Assembly (NCBI RefSeq): GCF_040214835.1 | Contig: NZ_CP157874.1 | Coordinates: 4,676,501 to 4,740,500, forward strand | Direction: 5' to 3' | DNA from: Pseudomonas asiatica | GTDB taxonomy: Bacteria > Pseudomonadota > Gammaproteobacteria > Pseudomonadales > Pseudomonadaceae | DNA length: 64,000 nt | Shown here: one piece after another, positions 9,255 through 18,884 of the stretch | Layout of the letters: each line of letters starts with the position of its first letter | How positions within the stretch are numbered: position 1 is the stretch's first letter | Notes under the pieces: generated by a model | Databases searched by the model: none | Told to the model about the DNA's origin: nothing | Seen by the model: only the letters and a program-made list of their open reading frames with translations | Program-made: the position numbers and the translations under genes

Positions 9255-10109
9255 TCAATGGATCAGACCGACCCGCGACAGGTTGGGCAGGTGGCTGAGC
9301 TTGGGCTCTGGCCAGCTCATCCACACCGCGAAGGCCTTGCCGACGATGTTCCGGTCCGGAACCATGCCGTGCAGTTCCTTCGGGATGTTCGGGTCATCCC
9401 AGTAACGGCTGTCGTTGGAGTTGTCGCGGTTGTCGCCCATCATGAAGTAATGGCCTGCCGGCACGGTCCATTGCTGGTCCGGCGGCATGCGGTAACGGCT
9501 CATTTCCTTGCGGATCAGGTGTTCGGCCTCGCCGAGCTTTTCCTTGTACAGCTCGGCGCTGCCCAGGGTGCCCGGCTCGGTGCCCACCAGTTGTTCGGCA
9601 ATCGGCTGGCCGTTGACGAACAACCGCTTGTCGCTGGTGTAGCGCACCTGGTCACCCGGCAGGCCGACCACACGCTTGATGTAGTTGACGTTCGGGTCGC
9701 TCGGGTAGCGGAACACCATCACATCACCGCGTTGCGGGTCACCCACCTCGATGACCTTCTTGTCGATCACCGGCAGGCGAATGCCGTACGAGAACTTGTT
9801 CACCAGGATGAAGTCGCCCACTTCCAGGGTCGGCTTCATCGACCCCGAAGGGATCTGGAACGGCTCGACCAGGAACGAACGCAGCACCAGCACGATGAAC
9901 AGCACCGGGAAGAACGACTTGCCGTACTCGACCAGCAACGGTTCCTTGCCCAGGCGCTCGACCACCGCCATCTCGGGCTGGCTGACGCTGCCCTGGTAGT
10001 TGGCGATTGCCGCACGCCGGCGCGGAGCCAGGAACAGCAGGTCGATCAAGCCCAGCAGGCCGCAGACGAAGACGGCGATGACTAGCAACAGCGGGAAATT
10101 TAGCGACAT
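9255..10109 (-). CDS. lepB: Signal peptidase I LepB
   Basis: A 284-residue inner-membrane protease that removes Sec and Tat signal peptides. Two N-terminal membrane segments lie at about 5-27 and 62-82. The catalytic dyad is S90 in IPSGSMKPTL and K145 in VNYIKRVVGLPGD. The box GHYFMMGDNRDNS is also present. It starts 5 bp after lepA ends, so the pair is co-transcribed. Confidence 0.97.
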   Translation of the reverse strand: MSLNFPLLLVIAVFVCGLLGLIDLLFLAPRRRAAIANYQGSVSQPEMAVVERLGKEPLLVEYGKSFFPVLFIVLVLRSFLVEPFQIPSGSMKPTLEVGDFILVNKFSYGIRLPVIDKKVIEVGDPQRGDVMVFRYPSDPNVNYIKRVVGLPGDQVRYTSDKRLFVNGQPIAEQLVGTEPGTLGSAELYKEKLGEAEHLIRKEMSRYRMPPDQQWTVPAGHYFMMGDNRDNSNDSRYWDDPNIPKELHGMVPDRNIVGKAFAVWMSWPEPKLSHLPNLSRVGLIH

Positions 10110-10114
10110 AGGAC

Positions 10115-11914
10115 CTAGCTATCCAACCTGAGCACGGCGAGGAAGGCTTCCTGTGGAATCTCCACGTTACCCACCTGTTTCATGCGTTTCTTACCGGCCT
10201 TCTGCTTCTCCAGCAGCTTCTTCTTACGGCTGACGTCACCACCGTAGCACTTGGCCAGTACGTTCTTTCTGAGCGCCTTGACGGTTGTCCGCGCGATGAT
10301 CTGGCCGCCGATAGCTGCCTGGATCGCCACATCGAACATCTGCCGAGGGATCAGTTCCTTCATCTTCTCGGTCAACGCACGGCCTTTGTAGGCCGCGTTG
10401 TCGCGGTGCACGATCAATGCCAGGGCATCGACCTTGTCGCCGTTGATCAGTACATCCAGCTTGACCAGGTTGGCCGACTGGTAGCGATCGAAATGATAGT
10501 CCAGCGAAGCATAGCCGCGGCTGGTGGACTTGAGGCGGTCGAAGAAGTCCAGCACCACTTCGTTCATCGGCAGGTCGTAGCGCACCTGCACCTGGCTGCC
10601 GAGGAACTGCATGTCGCGCTGCACGCCACGCTTCTCGATGCACAGGGTGATGACGTTGCCCAGGTGTTCCTGCGGTACCAGGATGGTGGCAGTGACGATC
10701 GGCTCGCGGAAGTCGGCGACCGCCGAGACGTCTGGCAGCTTCGACGGGTTGTCGACGGTGATGGTCTCGCCGGTTTTCAGTTCCAGCTCGTAGATCACGC
10801 TTGGCGCCGTGGTGATCAGGTCCAGGTCGTATTCGCGCTCCAGGCGCTCCTGGATGATCTCCATGTGCAGCATGCCGAGGAAGCCGCAACGGAAGCCGAA
10901 GCCCAGGGCGTCGGAGCTTTCCGGCATGTACTGCAGCGACGAGTCGTTCAGGGTCAGCTTCTGCAGCGCATCGCGGAAGTCCTCGAAGTCGTCGGAGCTG
11001 ACCGGGAACAGGCCGGCGTAGACCTGCGGCTGGATCTTCTTGAAGCCTGGCAGCACTTCGACCTCAGGGGTCGCGGACAGGGTCAGGGTGTCACCGACCG
11101 GGGCACCGTGGATGTCCTTGATGCTGGCAATGATGAAGCCCACTTCGCCGGCCTTCAGGTCGGCGGTCTGGGTGTGTTTCGGGGTGAACACGCCCACGCT
11201 GTCGACCAGGTGCACCTTGCCGGTGGACTTGACCAGGATCTTGTCGCCTTTCTTGACGCGGCCGTGGCGTACGCGCACCAGCGAGACCACGCCCAGGTAG
11301 TTGTCGAACCAGGAGTCGATGATCAGTGCCTGCAGCGGCGCCTCGATATCGCCTTCCGGCGCGGGGATGGTCTGCACCAGGCGCTCGAGCACCTCGTCCA
11401 CGCCCATGCCGCTCTTGGCACTGCAGGCCACGGCGTCGGTGGCGTCGATGCCGATGATCTTCTCGATCTCGTCCTTGACGCGATCCGGATCGGCCTGGGG
11501 CAGGTCCATCTTGTTCAGTACCGGCATGACCTCAAGGCCCTGCTCGATGGCGGTGTAGCAGTTGGCTACGGACTGGGCCTCGACGCCCTGGCCAGCATCC
11601 ACCACCAGCAGCGCGCCTTCACAGGCCGCCAGCGAACGCGAGACTTCGTAGGTGAAGTCGACGTGGCCGGGGGTATCGATGAAGTTCAGCTGGTAGACCT
11701 TGCCGTCCTGCGCCTTGTAGTTGAGCGTGACGCTGTGGGCCTTGATGGTGATACCGCGCTCACGCTCCAGGTCCATGGAATCGAGCACCTGGGCTTCCAT
11801 CTCGCGTGCCGACAGGCCACCGCACATCTGGATGAAACGGTCGGCCAGCGTCGACTTGCCATGGTCGATGTGGGCGATGATGGAGAAATTGCGGATATGA
11901 CTCAAATCACTCAC
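10115..11914 (-). CDS. lepA: Elongation factor 4 (LepA)
   Basis: A 599-residue ribosome-associated GTPase acting in translation. The G1 motif is [10 protein letters not shown]3 is DTPGH, and G4 is NKMD. The C-terminal region with [17 protein letters not shown] is diagnostic of LepA and absent from EF-G. Full family length. It heads the lepA-lepB-rnc-era-recO-pdxJ series. A -10-like TACAAT (minus strand, 11974-11969) lies about 55 bp upstream. Confidence 0.98.
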   Translation of the reverse strand: MSDLSHIRNFSIIAHIDHGKSTLADRFIQMCGGLSAREMEAQVLDSMDLERERGITIKAHSVTLNYKAQDGKVYQLNFIDTPGHVDFTYEVSRSLAACEGALLVVDAGQGVEAQSVANCYTAIEQGLEVMPVLNKMDLPQADPDRVKDEIEKIIGIDATDAVACSAKSGMGVDEVLERLVQTIPAPEGDIEAPLQALIIDSWFDNYLGVVSLVRVRHGRVKKGDKILVKSTGKVHLVDSVGVFTPKHTQTADLKAGEVGFIIASIKDIHGAPVGDTLTLSATPEVEVLPGFKKIQPQVYAGLFPVSSDDFEDFRDALQKLTLNDSSLQYMPESSDALGFGFRCGFLGMLHMEIIQERLEREYDLDLITTAPSVIYELELKTGETITVDNPSKLPDVSAVADFREPIVTATILVPQEHLGNVITLCIEKRGVQRDMQFLGSQVQVRYDLPMNEVVLDFFDRLKSTSRGYASLDYHFDRYQSANLVKLDVLINGDKVDALALIVHRDNAAYKGRALTEKMKELIPRQMFDVAIQAAIGGQIIARTTVKALRKNVLAKCYGGDVSRKKKLLEKQKAGKKRMKQVGNVEIPQEAFLAVLRLDS

Positions 11915-12052
11915 GGGTCAACACTCGAAAAGGCTGCGAGCCGGACGCCCGCCGAAAAATAGCCGGGAATTGTACCTTAAGCTGCCGGGATATGGGAGAT
12001 TCCTCTATCGGGCTGTACACAGCATTCGCCCCTGCAATTGTGAACTTTCATG

Positions 12053-12079
12053 AAAAAGGGCAGCCGAAGCTGCCCTTTT
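12053..12079. terminator. Bidirectional-looking intrinsic terminator after mucD
   Basis: GGGCAGC (12058-12064), loop CGAA, GCTGCCC (12069-12075), flanked by AAAAA and TTTT. On the minus strand it follows the mucD stop at 12096 and would end the mucD transcript. The poly-A side gives a U-tract in that direction. Confidence 0.88.
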
Positions 12080-12095
12080 CTCCTTGCCAAGCCGC

Positions 12096-13529
12096 TTATT
12101 CAGCCAGCTTGAAGGTAATGAAGCTGGCACGGCCCTGACGCAGCACGCGCATCGACACCGAACGGTTCTTCGGCAGTTCCTTGGCGATTTCGGTGAATTC
12201 CTTGGCCGAACCGATGGCCTGGTTGTTCAGGTGGCTGATCACGTCACCCGGGCGCAGGCCGATCATCGCGGCCGGGCCATCCTGGACTTCCTTGATGACC
12301 ACGCCACCCTTGAGCTCCAGGGCTTTCTTCTGCTCGGCGGTCAGGTCGGCCACCGAGACGCCCAGGCGGTTGCTGCTGCGCTCGGCGCTGCCTTCGGCGC
12401 CGGTACCGATGTCGGCATCGTCGTCCGGCAGTGCGCCAACGCTGATGTCGAGGTTCTGGCGCTTGCCGTTGCGGATGATCTCCAGCTTGGCCTTTTCGCC
12501 GTCCTTGAGGCTGCCGACCAGGTGCGGCAGGTCGGCCGACATGACGATCGGCTGGCCGTTCATGCTCAGGATCACGTCACCCACCTGCAGGCCGCCCTTG
12601 GCTGCCGGGCCGTTTTCCAGCACCTGGGCCACCAGGGCACCGGCCGGCTTGTCCAGGCCGAACGACTCAGCCAGGTCCTTGTTGACCTCCTGGATCACCA
12701 CGCCCAGCCAGCCGCGACTGACCTTGCCGTCTTTCTTCAGCTGGTTGGAGACATCGATCGCCACATCGATCGGGATGGCGAACGACAGGCCCATGAAACC
12801 GCCGGAACGGGTGAAGATCTGCGAGTTGATACCCACCACTTCGCCGTTCATGTTGAACAGCGGGCCGCCGGAGTTGCCCGGGTTGATGGCAACGTCCGTC
12901 TGGATGAACGGTACGTAAGTGTCGTTGGGCAGGGTGCGCCCCTTGGCGCTGACGATACCTTTGGTCACCGAATGGTCGAAGCCGAACGGCGAACCGATGG
13001 CCAGTACCCACTCGCCCACCTTGAGCTTCTCGGAATCACCCAGCTTGACGGTCGGCAGGTTCTTGCCCTCGACCTTGAGCAGGGCCACGTCGGTGCGCGG
13101 ATCGGTGCCGACCAGCTTGGCCTGCAGCTCGCTGCGGTCCGACAGGCGGACGATGATCTCGTCGGCATCAGCTACCACGTGGTTGTTGGTCAGCACGTAG
13201 CCATCGCTGGAAATGATGAAGCCCGAACCCAGCGACTGGGCCTCGCGCTGGCGGTCGCCACGCGGCGAGCGCGGCTGCTGCGGCATGTTGCGCTCGAAGA
13301 ACTCGCGGAACATCGGCGGCAGGCCTTCCAGGTCGGGCATCTGCCCGGCGGCCATGCGGCGGTCCGGCAGCTTCTGCTTGGTACTGATGTTGACCACGGC
13401 TGGCGAGGCCTGCTCGACCAGGGTAGTGAAGTCCGGCAGGGCTTCCTCGGCCTGGGCGCTGAGCACCTGGCCGAGCATCAGCACGGCGGCGAACATCGAT
13501 AGGTAGGATTTCAAGCGTGGTATTGACAT
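12096..13529 (-). CDS. mucD: Periplasmic serine endoprotease MucD (DegP-like)
   Basis: A 477-residue HtrA protease acting in envelope protein quality control and, in P. aeruginosa, restraining AlgU and alginate. A signal peptide (about 1-27) is followed by a trypsin-like domain with triad H117 (YVLTNNHVV), D147 (PRTDVALL) and S220 (NPGNSGGPL). Two PDZ domains (about 260-350 and 385-470) follow. It is 189 bp from mucB, enough for its own promoter. mucC, present in P. aeruginosa between mucB and mucD, is absent. Confidence 0.96.
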   Translation of the reverse strand: MSIPRLKSYLSMFAAVLMLGQVLSAQAEEALPDFTTLVEQASPAVVNISTKQKLPDRRMAAGQMPDLEGLPPMFREFFERNMPQQPRSPRGDRQREAQSLGSGFIISSDGYVLTNNHVVADADEIIVRLSDRSELQAKLVGTDPRTDVALLKVEGKNLPTVKLGDSEKLKVGEWVLAIGSPFGFDHSVTKGIVSAKGRTLPNDTYVPFIQTDVAINPGNSGGPLFNMNGEVVGINSQIFTRSGGFMGLSFAIPIDVAIDVSNQLKKDGKVSRGWLGVVIQEVNKDLAESFGLDKPAGALVAQVLENGPAAKGGLQVGDVILSMNGQPIVMSADLPHLVGSLKDGEKAKLEIIRNGKRQNLDISVGALPDDDADIGTGAEGSAERSSNRLGVSVADLTAEQKKALELKGGVVIKEVQDGPAAMIGLRPGDVISHLNNQAIGSAKEFTEIAKELPKNRSVSMRVLRQGRASFITFKLAE

Positions 13530-13607
13530 ACGGCTCCCGTCACAACGAGCGGTAGTTTAGAAAGGCCCCTGCACAAAGCAGGAAAGGCCAGGCTCCAAGA
13601 AGCCTGA

Positions 13608-13636
13608 CCTATAGAAAATTTGCCGATGGATTGCAA
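13608..13636 (-). promoter_or_regulatory. Candidate sigma-70 promoter for mucD
   Basis: On the minus strand TTGCAA (13636-13631), 17-bp spacer, TATAGG (13613-13608). A 6-bp hairpin CAGGCT/AGCCTG (13589-13606) lies directly downstream and may belong to the mucB 3' end or the mucD leader. Confidence 0.4.
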
Positions 13637-13718
13637 ATGACAATGCTTTAATTTCATTTCAGAGGCATGTCCGCACGCCTTGGCATGGCCCGCACGCCAG
13701 GCCCGCAAATGCTCGCCA

Positions 13719-14681
13719 TCACTGGCGCGCCTGGCCATCCTGGGGGCGCATCGACAGCGCCACACGCTCTGCGGTACCCAGCGGGATCTCGCCGACCACA
13801 GTGACCATCACCTTGCCCTTGGGCGTGTTCAGCCGACGCGAGACCGCCGAAGTCGGGCCAAGCTGGGTACGCATGTCGGTCCCGCCCTCATCCTTTACCA
13901 GCTCGAGGAACACCGAGAAGCGCGCCAGGCCATCGTCGTACATCAGGCTGCTGACCGTGCTGTCATTCTTGGGGTCGCGGCGTACCGAGCTGTTGACCAG
14001 TTCGAAGCCAGGCGGCAGCCAGTCCGAACGCCAGCCGGCGACCGTGTCATTGGCGGCAGCGGCCACATGCTGCACCGGCTTGCACGCAGCGCTGGCGCGC
14101 AGGTCGTCGTCGCTAGGTGCTTCGGTATCGAGACGGGTCATCTGGAAGCGCTCCAGCAACTGCCCCTTGTCGTTGACCATCAACGAGCGCAGCGGCAGGC
14201 CGGTAGCACGGTCCAGGTGCAATTCGAAGGCATAACGGTGCTGGTCGCGCGGGGTGAGCGTCACGATCACGGCATCGCGCCCGGCGACCCGTGACTTGCC
14301 CGCCACGCTCAAGTCATACCAGCCCATCAGTTTCAGCGGATCAAGCACACGCTGCGCGGTGTCCGGGGGCGTCGTCACACCACTGGCCAAGGCCCCGCTG
14401 ACGCACTCTACCTTGCCATCCACGCGCACGATCTCCTGGGCGGCGCCATCGAGCTGCAACAGCCGCTCGCTGACCTTGCCGTCGTCGACCCTGTGCCAGA
14501 TCTCGTGGGAAGAGAAGCTGCCATTGCGTTCGTAGACAAAAGAGCCTTGGTAGCTCTGCTTTTGCTCGGCCTGTGCCAGCTTGCTCAGCCACTCGCTCGC
14601 CTCGGGCGAGGAATTGGCCGCCAATGCTGGCACCGTCATGCAGCTGCCAATCAGCAGCGACAGGAGAGGTAGCGCGCGCAT
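13719..14681 (-). CDS. mucB: AlgU regulator MucB (RseB-like)
   Basis: A 320-residue periplasmic protein that binds the periplasmic part of MucA and protects it from proteolysis, so keeping AlgU inactive. A signal peptide (about 1-21, ending VPALAA) is followed by the RseB fold; EWLSKLAQAEQKQSYQGSF is typical. The C-terminus MVTVVGEIPLGTAERVALSM is family-like. It starts 12 bp after mucA and belongs to the algU operon. Confidence 0.95.
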   Translation of the reverse strand: MRALPLLSLLIGSCMTVPALAANSSPEASEWLSKLAQAEQKQSYQGSFVYERNGSFSSHEIWHRVDDGKVSERLLQLDGAAQEIVRVDGKVECVSGALASGVTTPPDTAQRVLDPLKLMGWYDLSVAGKSRVAGRDAVIVTLTPRDQHRYAFELHLDRATGLPLRSLMVNDKGQLLERFQMTRLDTEAPSDDDLRASAACKPVQHVAAAANDTVAGWRSDWLPPGFELVNSSVRRDPKNDSTVSSLMYDDGLARFSVFLELVKDEGGTDMRTQLGPTSAVSRRLNTPKGKVMVTVVGEIPLGTAERVALSMRPQDGQARQ

Positions 14682-14693
14682 GATCCTCCTTAC

Positions 14694-15284
14694 TTAACGG
14701 TTTTCCAGGCTGGCGGCGCGGGCATACGGCAATGCGGTTTCAGTGCCCTTGAGCGCAGATTCCTGGGCATGCTGGCGCAGGTAGCCTGGCAGACGCTGGT
14801 CCCAGCCGGCCTGGTTCTGCAGCACGCCGTTGGCCATCGGCCCGGTCGGTTGCTCACTGCTCTCACTATAGCCTGCCAAAACGGCCGGGCCTTGTGCTTG
14901 TGGCACAGTCAGGCCTTGCTGGGCAGGTTGCTGGGCAGCAAGCTCGGCGCCAGTGATCTCGTCCTGGTTGTACATGCGCACACCGGCCAGCACCGCTACG
15001 GTGACCGAGGCAGCTACCGCCAGGCGGCCAATGCTGCGCCATGGCCCTTTCTTGGCCTTGGCCGGCACGGCTTCGTCAGCCAGCGCTGCAGACACCGCCG
15101 AGGCGATATCCAGGTTGGGCAGCAGCAGCTCCTTGTGCATGGCTGCGCGGGCAACCTGGTAACGCGACCAGGTGGCACGGGTTTCAGCATCGTCTACGGC
15201 GTTCAACACACGACGCAGTTCAAGCTCGTCCGCTTCGTTATCCATCACCGCGGACAGCGATTCCTGCAAAGCTTCACGACTCAT
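14694..15284 (-). CDS. mucA: Anti-sigma factor MucA
   Basis: A 196-residue inner-membrane anti-sigma factor for AlgU. The cytoplasmic N-terminal domain MSREALQESLSAVMDNEADE (residues 1-20) fits the RseA/MucA family. A single membrane segment lies near residues 87-104 (LAVAASVTVAVLAGVRMY). The periplasmic tail would be the target of AlgW and MucB. The frame is full length, with none of the truncations found in mucoid isolates. It lies 31 bp after algU. Confidence 0.95.
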   Translation of the reverse strand: MSREALQESLSAVMDNEADELELRRVLNAVDDAETRATWSRYQVARAAMHKELLLPNLDIASAVSAALADEAVPAKAKKGPWRSIGRLAVAASVTVAVLAGVRMYNQDEITGAELAAQQPAQQGLTVPQAQGPAVLAGYSESSEQPTGPMANGVLQNQAGWDQRLPGYLRQHAQESALKGTETALPYARAASLENR

Positions 15285-15315
15285 GGCGGTTCCTCTCTTG
15301 GCTGTCGCCGCTGTC

Positions 15316-15897
15316 TCAGGTTTCCTGCAGCAAAGGTTGCAGGGCTTTGTCTATGGCCTCCCGAGCGCGGAAGATTCGAGAGCGCACGGTACCCACCGGA
15401 CATTGCATGACACTGGCAATGTCTTCGTAACTCAGCCCGTCGAACTCACGCAGGGTCAATGCCGTGCGCAGGTCTTCAGGCAGTTGCTGGATGGTGCGAT
15501 GGACAGTGCCTTCGATTTCATCCCGCAACAACGAGCGTTCTGGGGACTCGAGATCCTTGAGACCATGATCGCCGTCGTAAAACTCCGCATCCTCGGAGCT
15601 CACATCACTGTCTGGCGGCCGTCTTCCACGGGACACCAGGTAGTTCTTCGCCGTGTTGATGGCGATGCGGTACAGCCACGTATAGAACGCACTGTCTCCG
15701 CGGAAGTTGCCAAGCGCACGGTAGGCCTTGATGAAGGCTTCCTGTGCTACATCCTGGGCCTCGTGGGTATCGTGAACGAACCGCACGATCAACCCGAGAA
15801 TCTTGTGCTGATACTTCAGCACCAACAGATCGAAAGCTCGCCTGTCACCGCGCTGAACGCGCTCGACAAGCTGCTGATCCTCTTCCTGGGTTAGCAT
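15316..15897 (-). CDS. algU: RNA polymerase sigma factor AlgU (RpoE)
   Basis: A 193-residue ECF sigma factor for the envelope-stress response. Region 2 holds DVAQEAFIKAYRALGNF and FYTWLYRIAINTAKNYL. Region 4 holds LREFDGLSYEDIASVMQC and VGTVRSRIFRAREAIDKAL. The start at 15897 (MLTQEEDQQLVERV) matches known AlgU; a start 6 bp upstream is also in frame. An AlgU-type promoter lies about 60 bp upstream, implying autoregulation. Confidence 0.97.
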   Translation of the reverse strand: MLTQEEDQQLVERVQRGDRRAFDLLVLKYQHKILGLIVRFVHDTHEAQDVAQEAFIKAYRALGNFRGDSAFYTWLYRIAINTAKNYLVSRGRRPPDSDVSSEDAEFYDGDHGLKDLESPERSLLRDEIEGTVHRTIQQLPEDLRTALTLREFDGLSYEDIASVMQCPVGTVRSRIFRAREAIDKALQPLLQET

Positions 15898-15956
15898 GAA
15901 CACTCCTCAGTGAACTCGAAGGAGCGTTGCAACAGCCATCGTTCAGGCTTGCAACC

Positions 15957-15983
15957 ATAGACTCGGGCTTTGCGCAAAAGTTC
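15957..15983 (-). promoter_or_regulatory. algU: AlgU/sigma-E type promoter of algU
   Basis: On the minus strand GAACTT (15983-15978), exactly 16 bp, then TCTAT (15961-15957). This agrees with the known AlgU/RpoE consensus GAACTT-N16/17-TCTGA. The predicted start near 15950 gives a leader of about 53 nt. The rest of the 434-bp algU-nadB gap holds no gene that I can support. Confidence 0.75.
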
Positions 15984-16331
15984 TCCCCTCCAAGCAAGTT
16001 TCCTGCAGCCCTTGGTCGGGTTGCACGGAAGACGCGGCACGGTCACGGCCGGCTACGTCGATAATCAGGTTTCGAGTACGCAGGGACAGCCCGGACAGGC
16101 CTGCCGCCCTGCGTCGCCGCGGCAAGTTGTGGCGCGTGGGCAGCCTTCATAGGATTTCCGGCCATGTCGGAAAGTTCCCACAAAGGTTGTCGCGACCAGG
16201 CAAGTGGCATGGAAATTGGCCACCCGGGGCTGCTATAAAGGCAACCCGGCCAGCTTTAACGATAGTTTCACAATGCCATCGGCGCGTGACTATTGTGCCG
16301 CGCCCCTTCCAAAGAATACTAGTGTCCCGAC

Positions 16332-17936
16332 ATGAGCCAACAATTCCAACATGATGTCCTGGTGATCGGCAGCGGTGCCGCCGGTCTCAGCCTGGCACTG
16401 AACCTCCCCAGCCACCTGCGAGTCGCCGTGCTCAGCAAGGGCGACCTGGCCAACGGCTCGACCTTCTGGGCCCAGGGCGGTGTCGCGGCAGTGCTGGACA
16501 ATACCGATACCGTGCAGTCGCATGTCGAGGACACCCTCAATGCCGGCGGCGGCCTGTGCCACGAAGAAGCTGTGCGCTTTACCGTCGAGCACAGCCGCGA
16601 AGCCATCGAGTGGCTGATCGAGCAAGGCGTGCCCTTTACCCGCGACGAGCACTACAGCGTCGACGACGGTGGCTTCGAGTTCCACCTGACCCGCGAAGGC
16701 GGCCATAGCCACCGGCGCATCATCCATGCCGCCGACGCCACCGGCGCAGCCATCTTCACCACGCTGCTGGAGCAGGCCCGTCTGCGCTCGAACATCCAGC
16801 TGCTGGAGCAGCGCGTGGCGGTCGACCTGATTACCGAACGTCGCCTCGGCCTGCCCGGCGAGCGCTGCCTGGGTGCCTATGTGCTCGACCGCAACACCGG
16901 CGAGGTGGACACCTTCGGTGCGCGCTTCACCGTGCTGGCGACTGGCGGCGCGGCCAAGGTCTACCTGTATACCAGCAACCCCGATGGTGCCTGCGGCGAC
17001 GGCATCGCCATGGCCTGGCGGGCCGGTTGTCGGGTGGCGAACCTGGAGTTCAACCAGTTCCACCCGACTTGCCTGTACCACCCGCAGGCCAAGAGTTTCC
17101 TGGTCACCGAAGCCCTGCGCGGCGAAGGTGCCCTGCTGCGCCTGCCCAATGGCGAGCGCTTCATGCCACGCTTCGACCCCCGCGAAGAACTGGCCCCGCG
17201 CGACATCGTGGCCCGCGCCATCGACCACGAGATGAAGCGCCTGGGTGTGGACTGCGTGTACCTGGACATCACCCACAAGCCGGCCGACTTCATCAAGAGC
17301 CACTTCCCCACCGTGTACGAGCGCTGCCTGGCCTTCGGCATCGACATCACCCGCCAGCCGATCCCGGTAGTACCTGCGGCGCACTACACCTGCGGCGGAG
17401 TGATGGTCGACGACCGCGGCCACACCGATGTGCCGGGCCTGTATGCCATAGGTGAAACCAGCTTCACCGGCCTGCACGGTGCCAACCGCATGGCCAGCAA
17501 TTCGCTGCTGGAGTGCTTCGTCTATGGCCGTGCCGCCGCGGCCGACATCCAGGCGCACCTGGATGAAGTGGTCATGCCCAAGGCCCTGCCCGGCTGGGAC
17601 GCCAGCCAGGTCACCGACTCGGACGAGGACGTGATCATTGCGCACAACTGGGACGAACTGCGGCGCTTCATGTGGGACTACGTCGGCATCGTGCGCACCA
17701 GCAAGCGCCTGCAGCGAGCGCAGCACCGCATTCGCCTGCTGCTGGACGAAATCGACGAGTTCTACAGCAACTACAAGGTCAGCCGCGACCTGATCGAATT
17801 GCGCAACCTGGCGCAGGTGGCCGAGTTGATGATCCTGTCGGCCATGCAGCGCAAGGAAAGCCGCGGACTGCATTACACCCTGGATTACCCGGGGATGCTG
17901 GACGAGGCCAAGGACACCATTCTCAGCCCGATCTGA
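16332..17936 (+). CDS. nadB: L-aspartate oxidase NadB
   Basis: A 534-residue flavoprotein that oxidises L-aspartate to iminoaspartate, the first step of de novo NAD synthesis. The N-terminal FAD-binding motif is [13 protein letters not shown]. The active-site region includes [13 protein letters not shown], and [20 protein letters not shown] and [17 protein letters not shown] are diagnostic. Length is normal for the family. It is divergent from algU, an arrangement common in gammaproteobacteria. Confidence 0.97.
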   Translation: MSQQFQHDVLVIGSGAAGLSLALNLPSHLRVAVLSKGDLANGSTFWAQGGVAAVLDNTDTVQSHVEDTLNAGGGLCHEEAVRFTVEHSREAIEWLIEQGVPFTRDEHYSVDDGGFEFHLTREGGHSHRRIIHAADATGAAIFTTLLEQARLRSNIQLLEQRVAVDLITERRLGLPGERCLGAYVLDRNTGEVDTFGARFTVLATGGAAKVYLYTSNPDGACGDGIAMAWRAGCRVANLEFNQFHPTCLYHPQAKSFLVTEALRGEGALLRLPNGERFMPRFDPREELAPRDIVARAIDHEMKRLGVDCVYLDITHKPADFIKSHFPTVYERCLAFGIDITRQPIPVVPAAHYTCGGVMVDDRGHTDVPGLYAIGETSFTGLHGANRMASNSLLECFVYGRAAAADIQAHLDEVVMPKALPGWDASQVTDSDEDVIIAHNWDELRRFMWDYVGIVRTSKRLQRAQHRIRLLLDEIDEFYSNYKVSRDLIELRNLAQVAELMILSAMQRKESRGLHYTLDYPGMLDEAKDTILSPI

Positions 17937-17947
17937 AATCGGTGTCG

Positions 17948-18040
17948 CGGCCTTCGCGGGCGCGCCCGCTCCCACAGGAATCCCACTGCCTTGCAGGCTT
18001 GCGCAGTACCTGTGGGAGCGGGCAGGCCCGCGAAGAAGCC
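17948..18040. repeat. REP pair (inverted)
   Basis: Arms CTTCGCGGGCGCGCCCGCTC and, inverted, GAGCGGGCAGGCCCGCGAAG lie between the convergent nadB and ygfX stops. Confidence 0.85.
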
Positions 18041-18054
18041 AACTCGGTATGGTT

Positions 18055-18513
18055 TTATGCCCGGCTCACCCCTGCCCACCTGCGCCGGCTGAATTTCAAC
18101 CGCACCCGCAAGCGCCGGTGCTCATCAGCCCCCAGCGCATCCCGTGGCACGCATTGGCTCTCCCCCAACCAGCGCCCCGCCCGCCCAAAGCGCAACACCA
18201 CCAGCGCCGGCAACGCCACGCTGTCCCGGCACAAGCGCACCGGCTGCCAGCCACGGGCACGGCTGAACACCTGCCAGCCGCGCACATCACGGCGCAGGCC
18301 AACAACGGCATGCTCATGCGTCAGCAGAATACGTCGGGGAATGGCCCAGCCAGCGTGGGCAATACAGGCGGCGACAACAGCAAGGGCCGACCACCCGGGC
18401 AGCGGGCTCGCCCATACGGCGAACCACGCCAGTACCTGGCACCCCAGGTAGGCCGCCACCAGCAGGCGCGAGCCTTGCCAGCGGCACTCGAAGCACTCAC
18501 TTGGGCTGGACAC
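18055..18513 (-). CDS. YgfX-like membrane protein
   Basis: A 152-residue basic protein with two hydrophobic segments near the N-terminus (about 17-34 and 40-58) and an Arg-rich C-terminus. It has the size, topology and position of YgfX (CptA), which is encoded with SdhE in many gammaproteobacteria, and the genes overlap by 17 bp here. YgfX has been called a toxin acting on cytoskeletal proteins; that role is disputed. Assignment rests mainly on context. Confidence 0.7.
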   Translation of the reverse strand: MSSPSECFECRWQGSRLLVAAYLGCQVLAWFAVWASPLPGWSALAVVAACIAHAGWAIPRRILLTHEHAVVGLRRDVRGWQVFSRARGWQPVRLCRDSVALPALVVLRFGRAGRWLGESQCVPRDALGADEHRRLRVRLKFSRRRWAGVSRA

Positions 18514-18751
18514 GGTCCAGGATGATGCGAACCATGCGCTGCAGCTCCGGGTCTTCGGACTCGGTGCGCTCCATGAACCAGCCGAACATGTCCTGATCCT
18601 CGCAGCTCAACAGACGCACGTAGAGTTCGCGGTCGGTTTCGTTGAGCGTGGGGTAGACTTCCTGGGTGAAAGGCACCAGCAGTACGTCCAGTTCCAGCAT
18701 GCCGCGGCGGCTGTGCCAGAAAAGCCGGTTGAGTTCAGTTTGTTCGACCAT
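18497..18751 (-). CDS. sdhE: FAD assembly factor SdhE
   Basis: An 84-residue protein that promotes covalent flavinylation of succinate dehydrogenase and fumarate reductase. The family RGMxE motif is present in [12 protein letters not shown], followed by [16 protein letters not shown]. The start at 18751 has an ideal Shine-Dalgarno GAGGAGG; upstream in-frame codons lack family similarity. The 3' end overlaps the ygfX start, so the two are coupled. Confidence 0.94.
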   Translation of the reverse strand: MVEQTELNRLFWHSRRGMLELDVLLVPFTQEVYPTLNETDRELYVRLLSCEDQDMFGWFMERTESEDPELQRMVRIILDRVQPK

Positions 18752-18884
18752 GGGGCCCTCCTCGAATGGCCCGCCAGTATACAGCCAGGCGAGCGAAGCG
18801 ACACCGGGCGTTGGTCTAGTCACCTACCTATTTTGTTACCGGCGTTCTATGATGGCCGCCAGTCTTTAGCCACCGCGATGACCC

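Noticed and set aside
10406..11962. A 518-codon plus-strand frame
   Set aside because: It is antisense to lepA, a clear essential gene.
12084..13502. A 472-codon plus-strand frame
   Set aside because: It is antisense to mucD, which has signal peptide, full triad and two PDZ domains.
16205..16220. Sigma-54-like TGGCAT...TTGGC upstream of nadB
   Set aside because: The -12 box reads TTGG and the GG-to-GC gap is 11 bp, not 10. No activator gene or nitrogen link is nearby.
16290..17975. A 561-codon minus-strand frame
   Set aside because: It is antisense to nadB and has no recognisable motif.
18055..18751. ygfX-sdhE as a CptA/CptB toxin-antitoxin pair
   Set aside because: SdhE is established as a flavinylation factor. 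The toxin model for YgfX is disputed, so I annotate by the better supported role.
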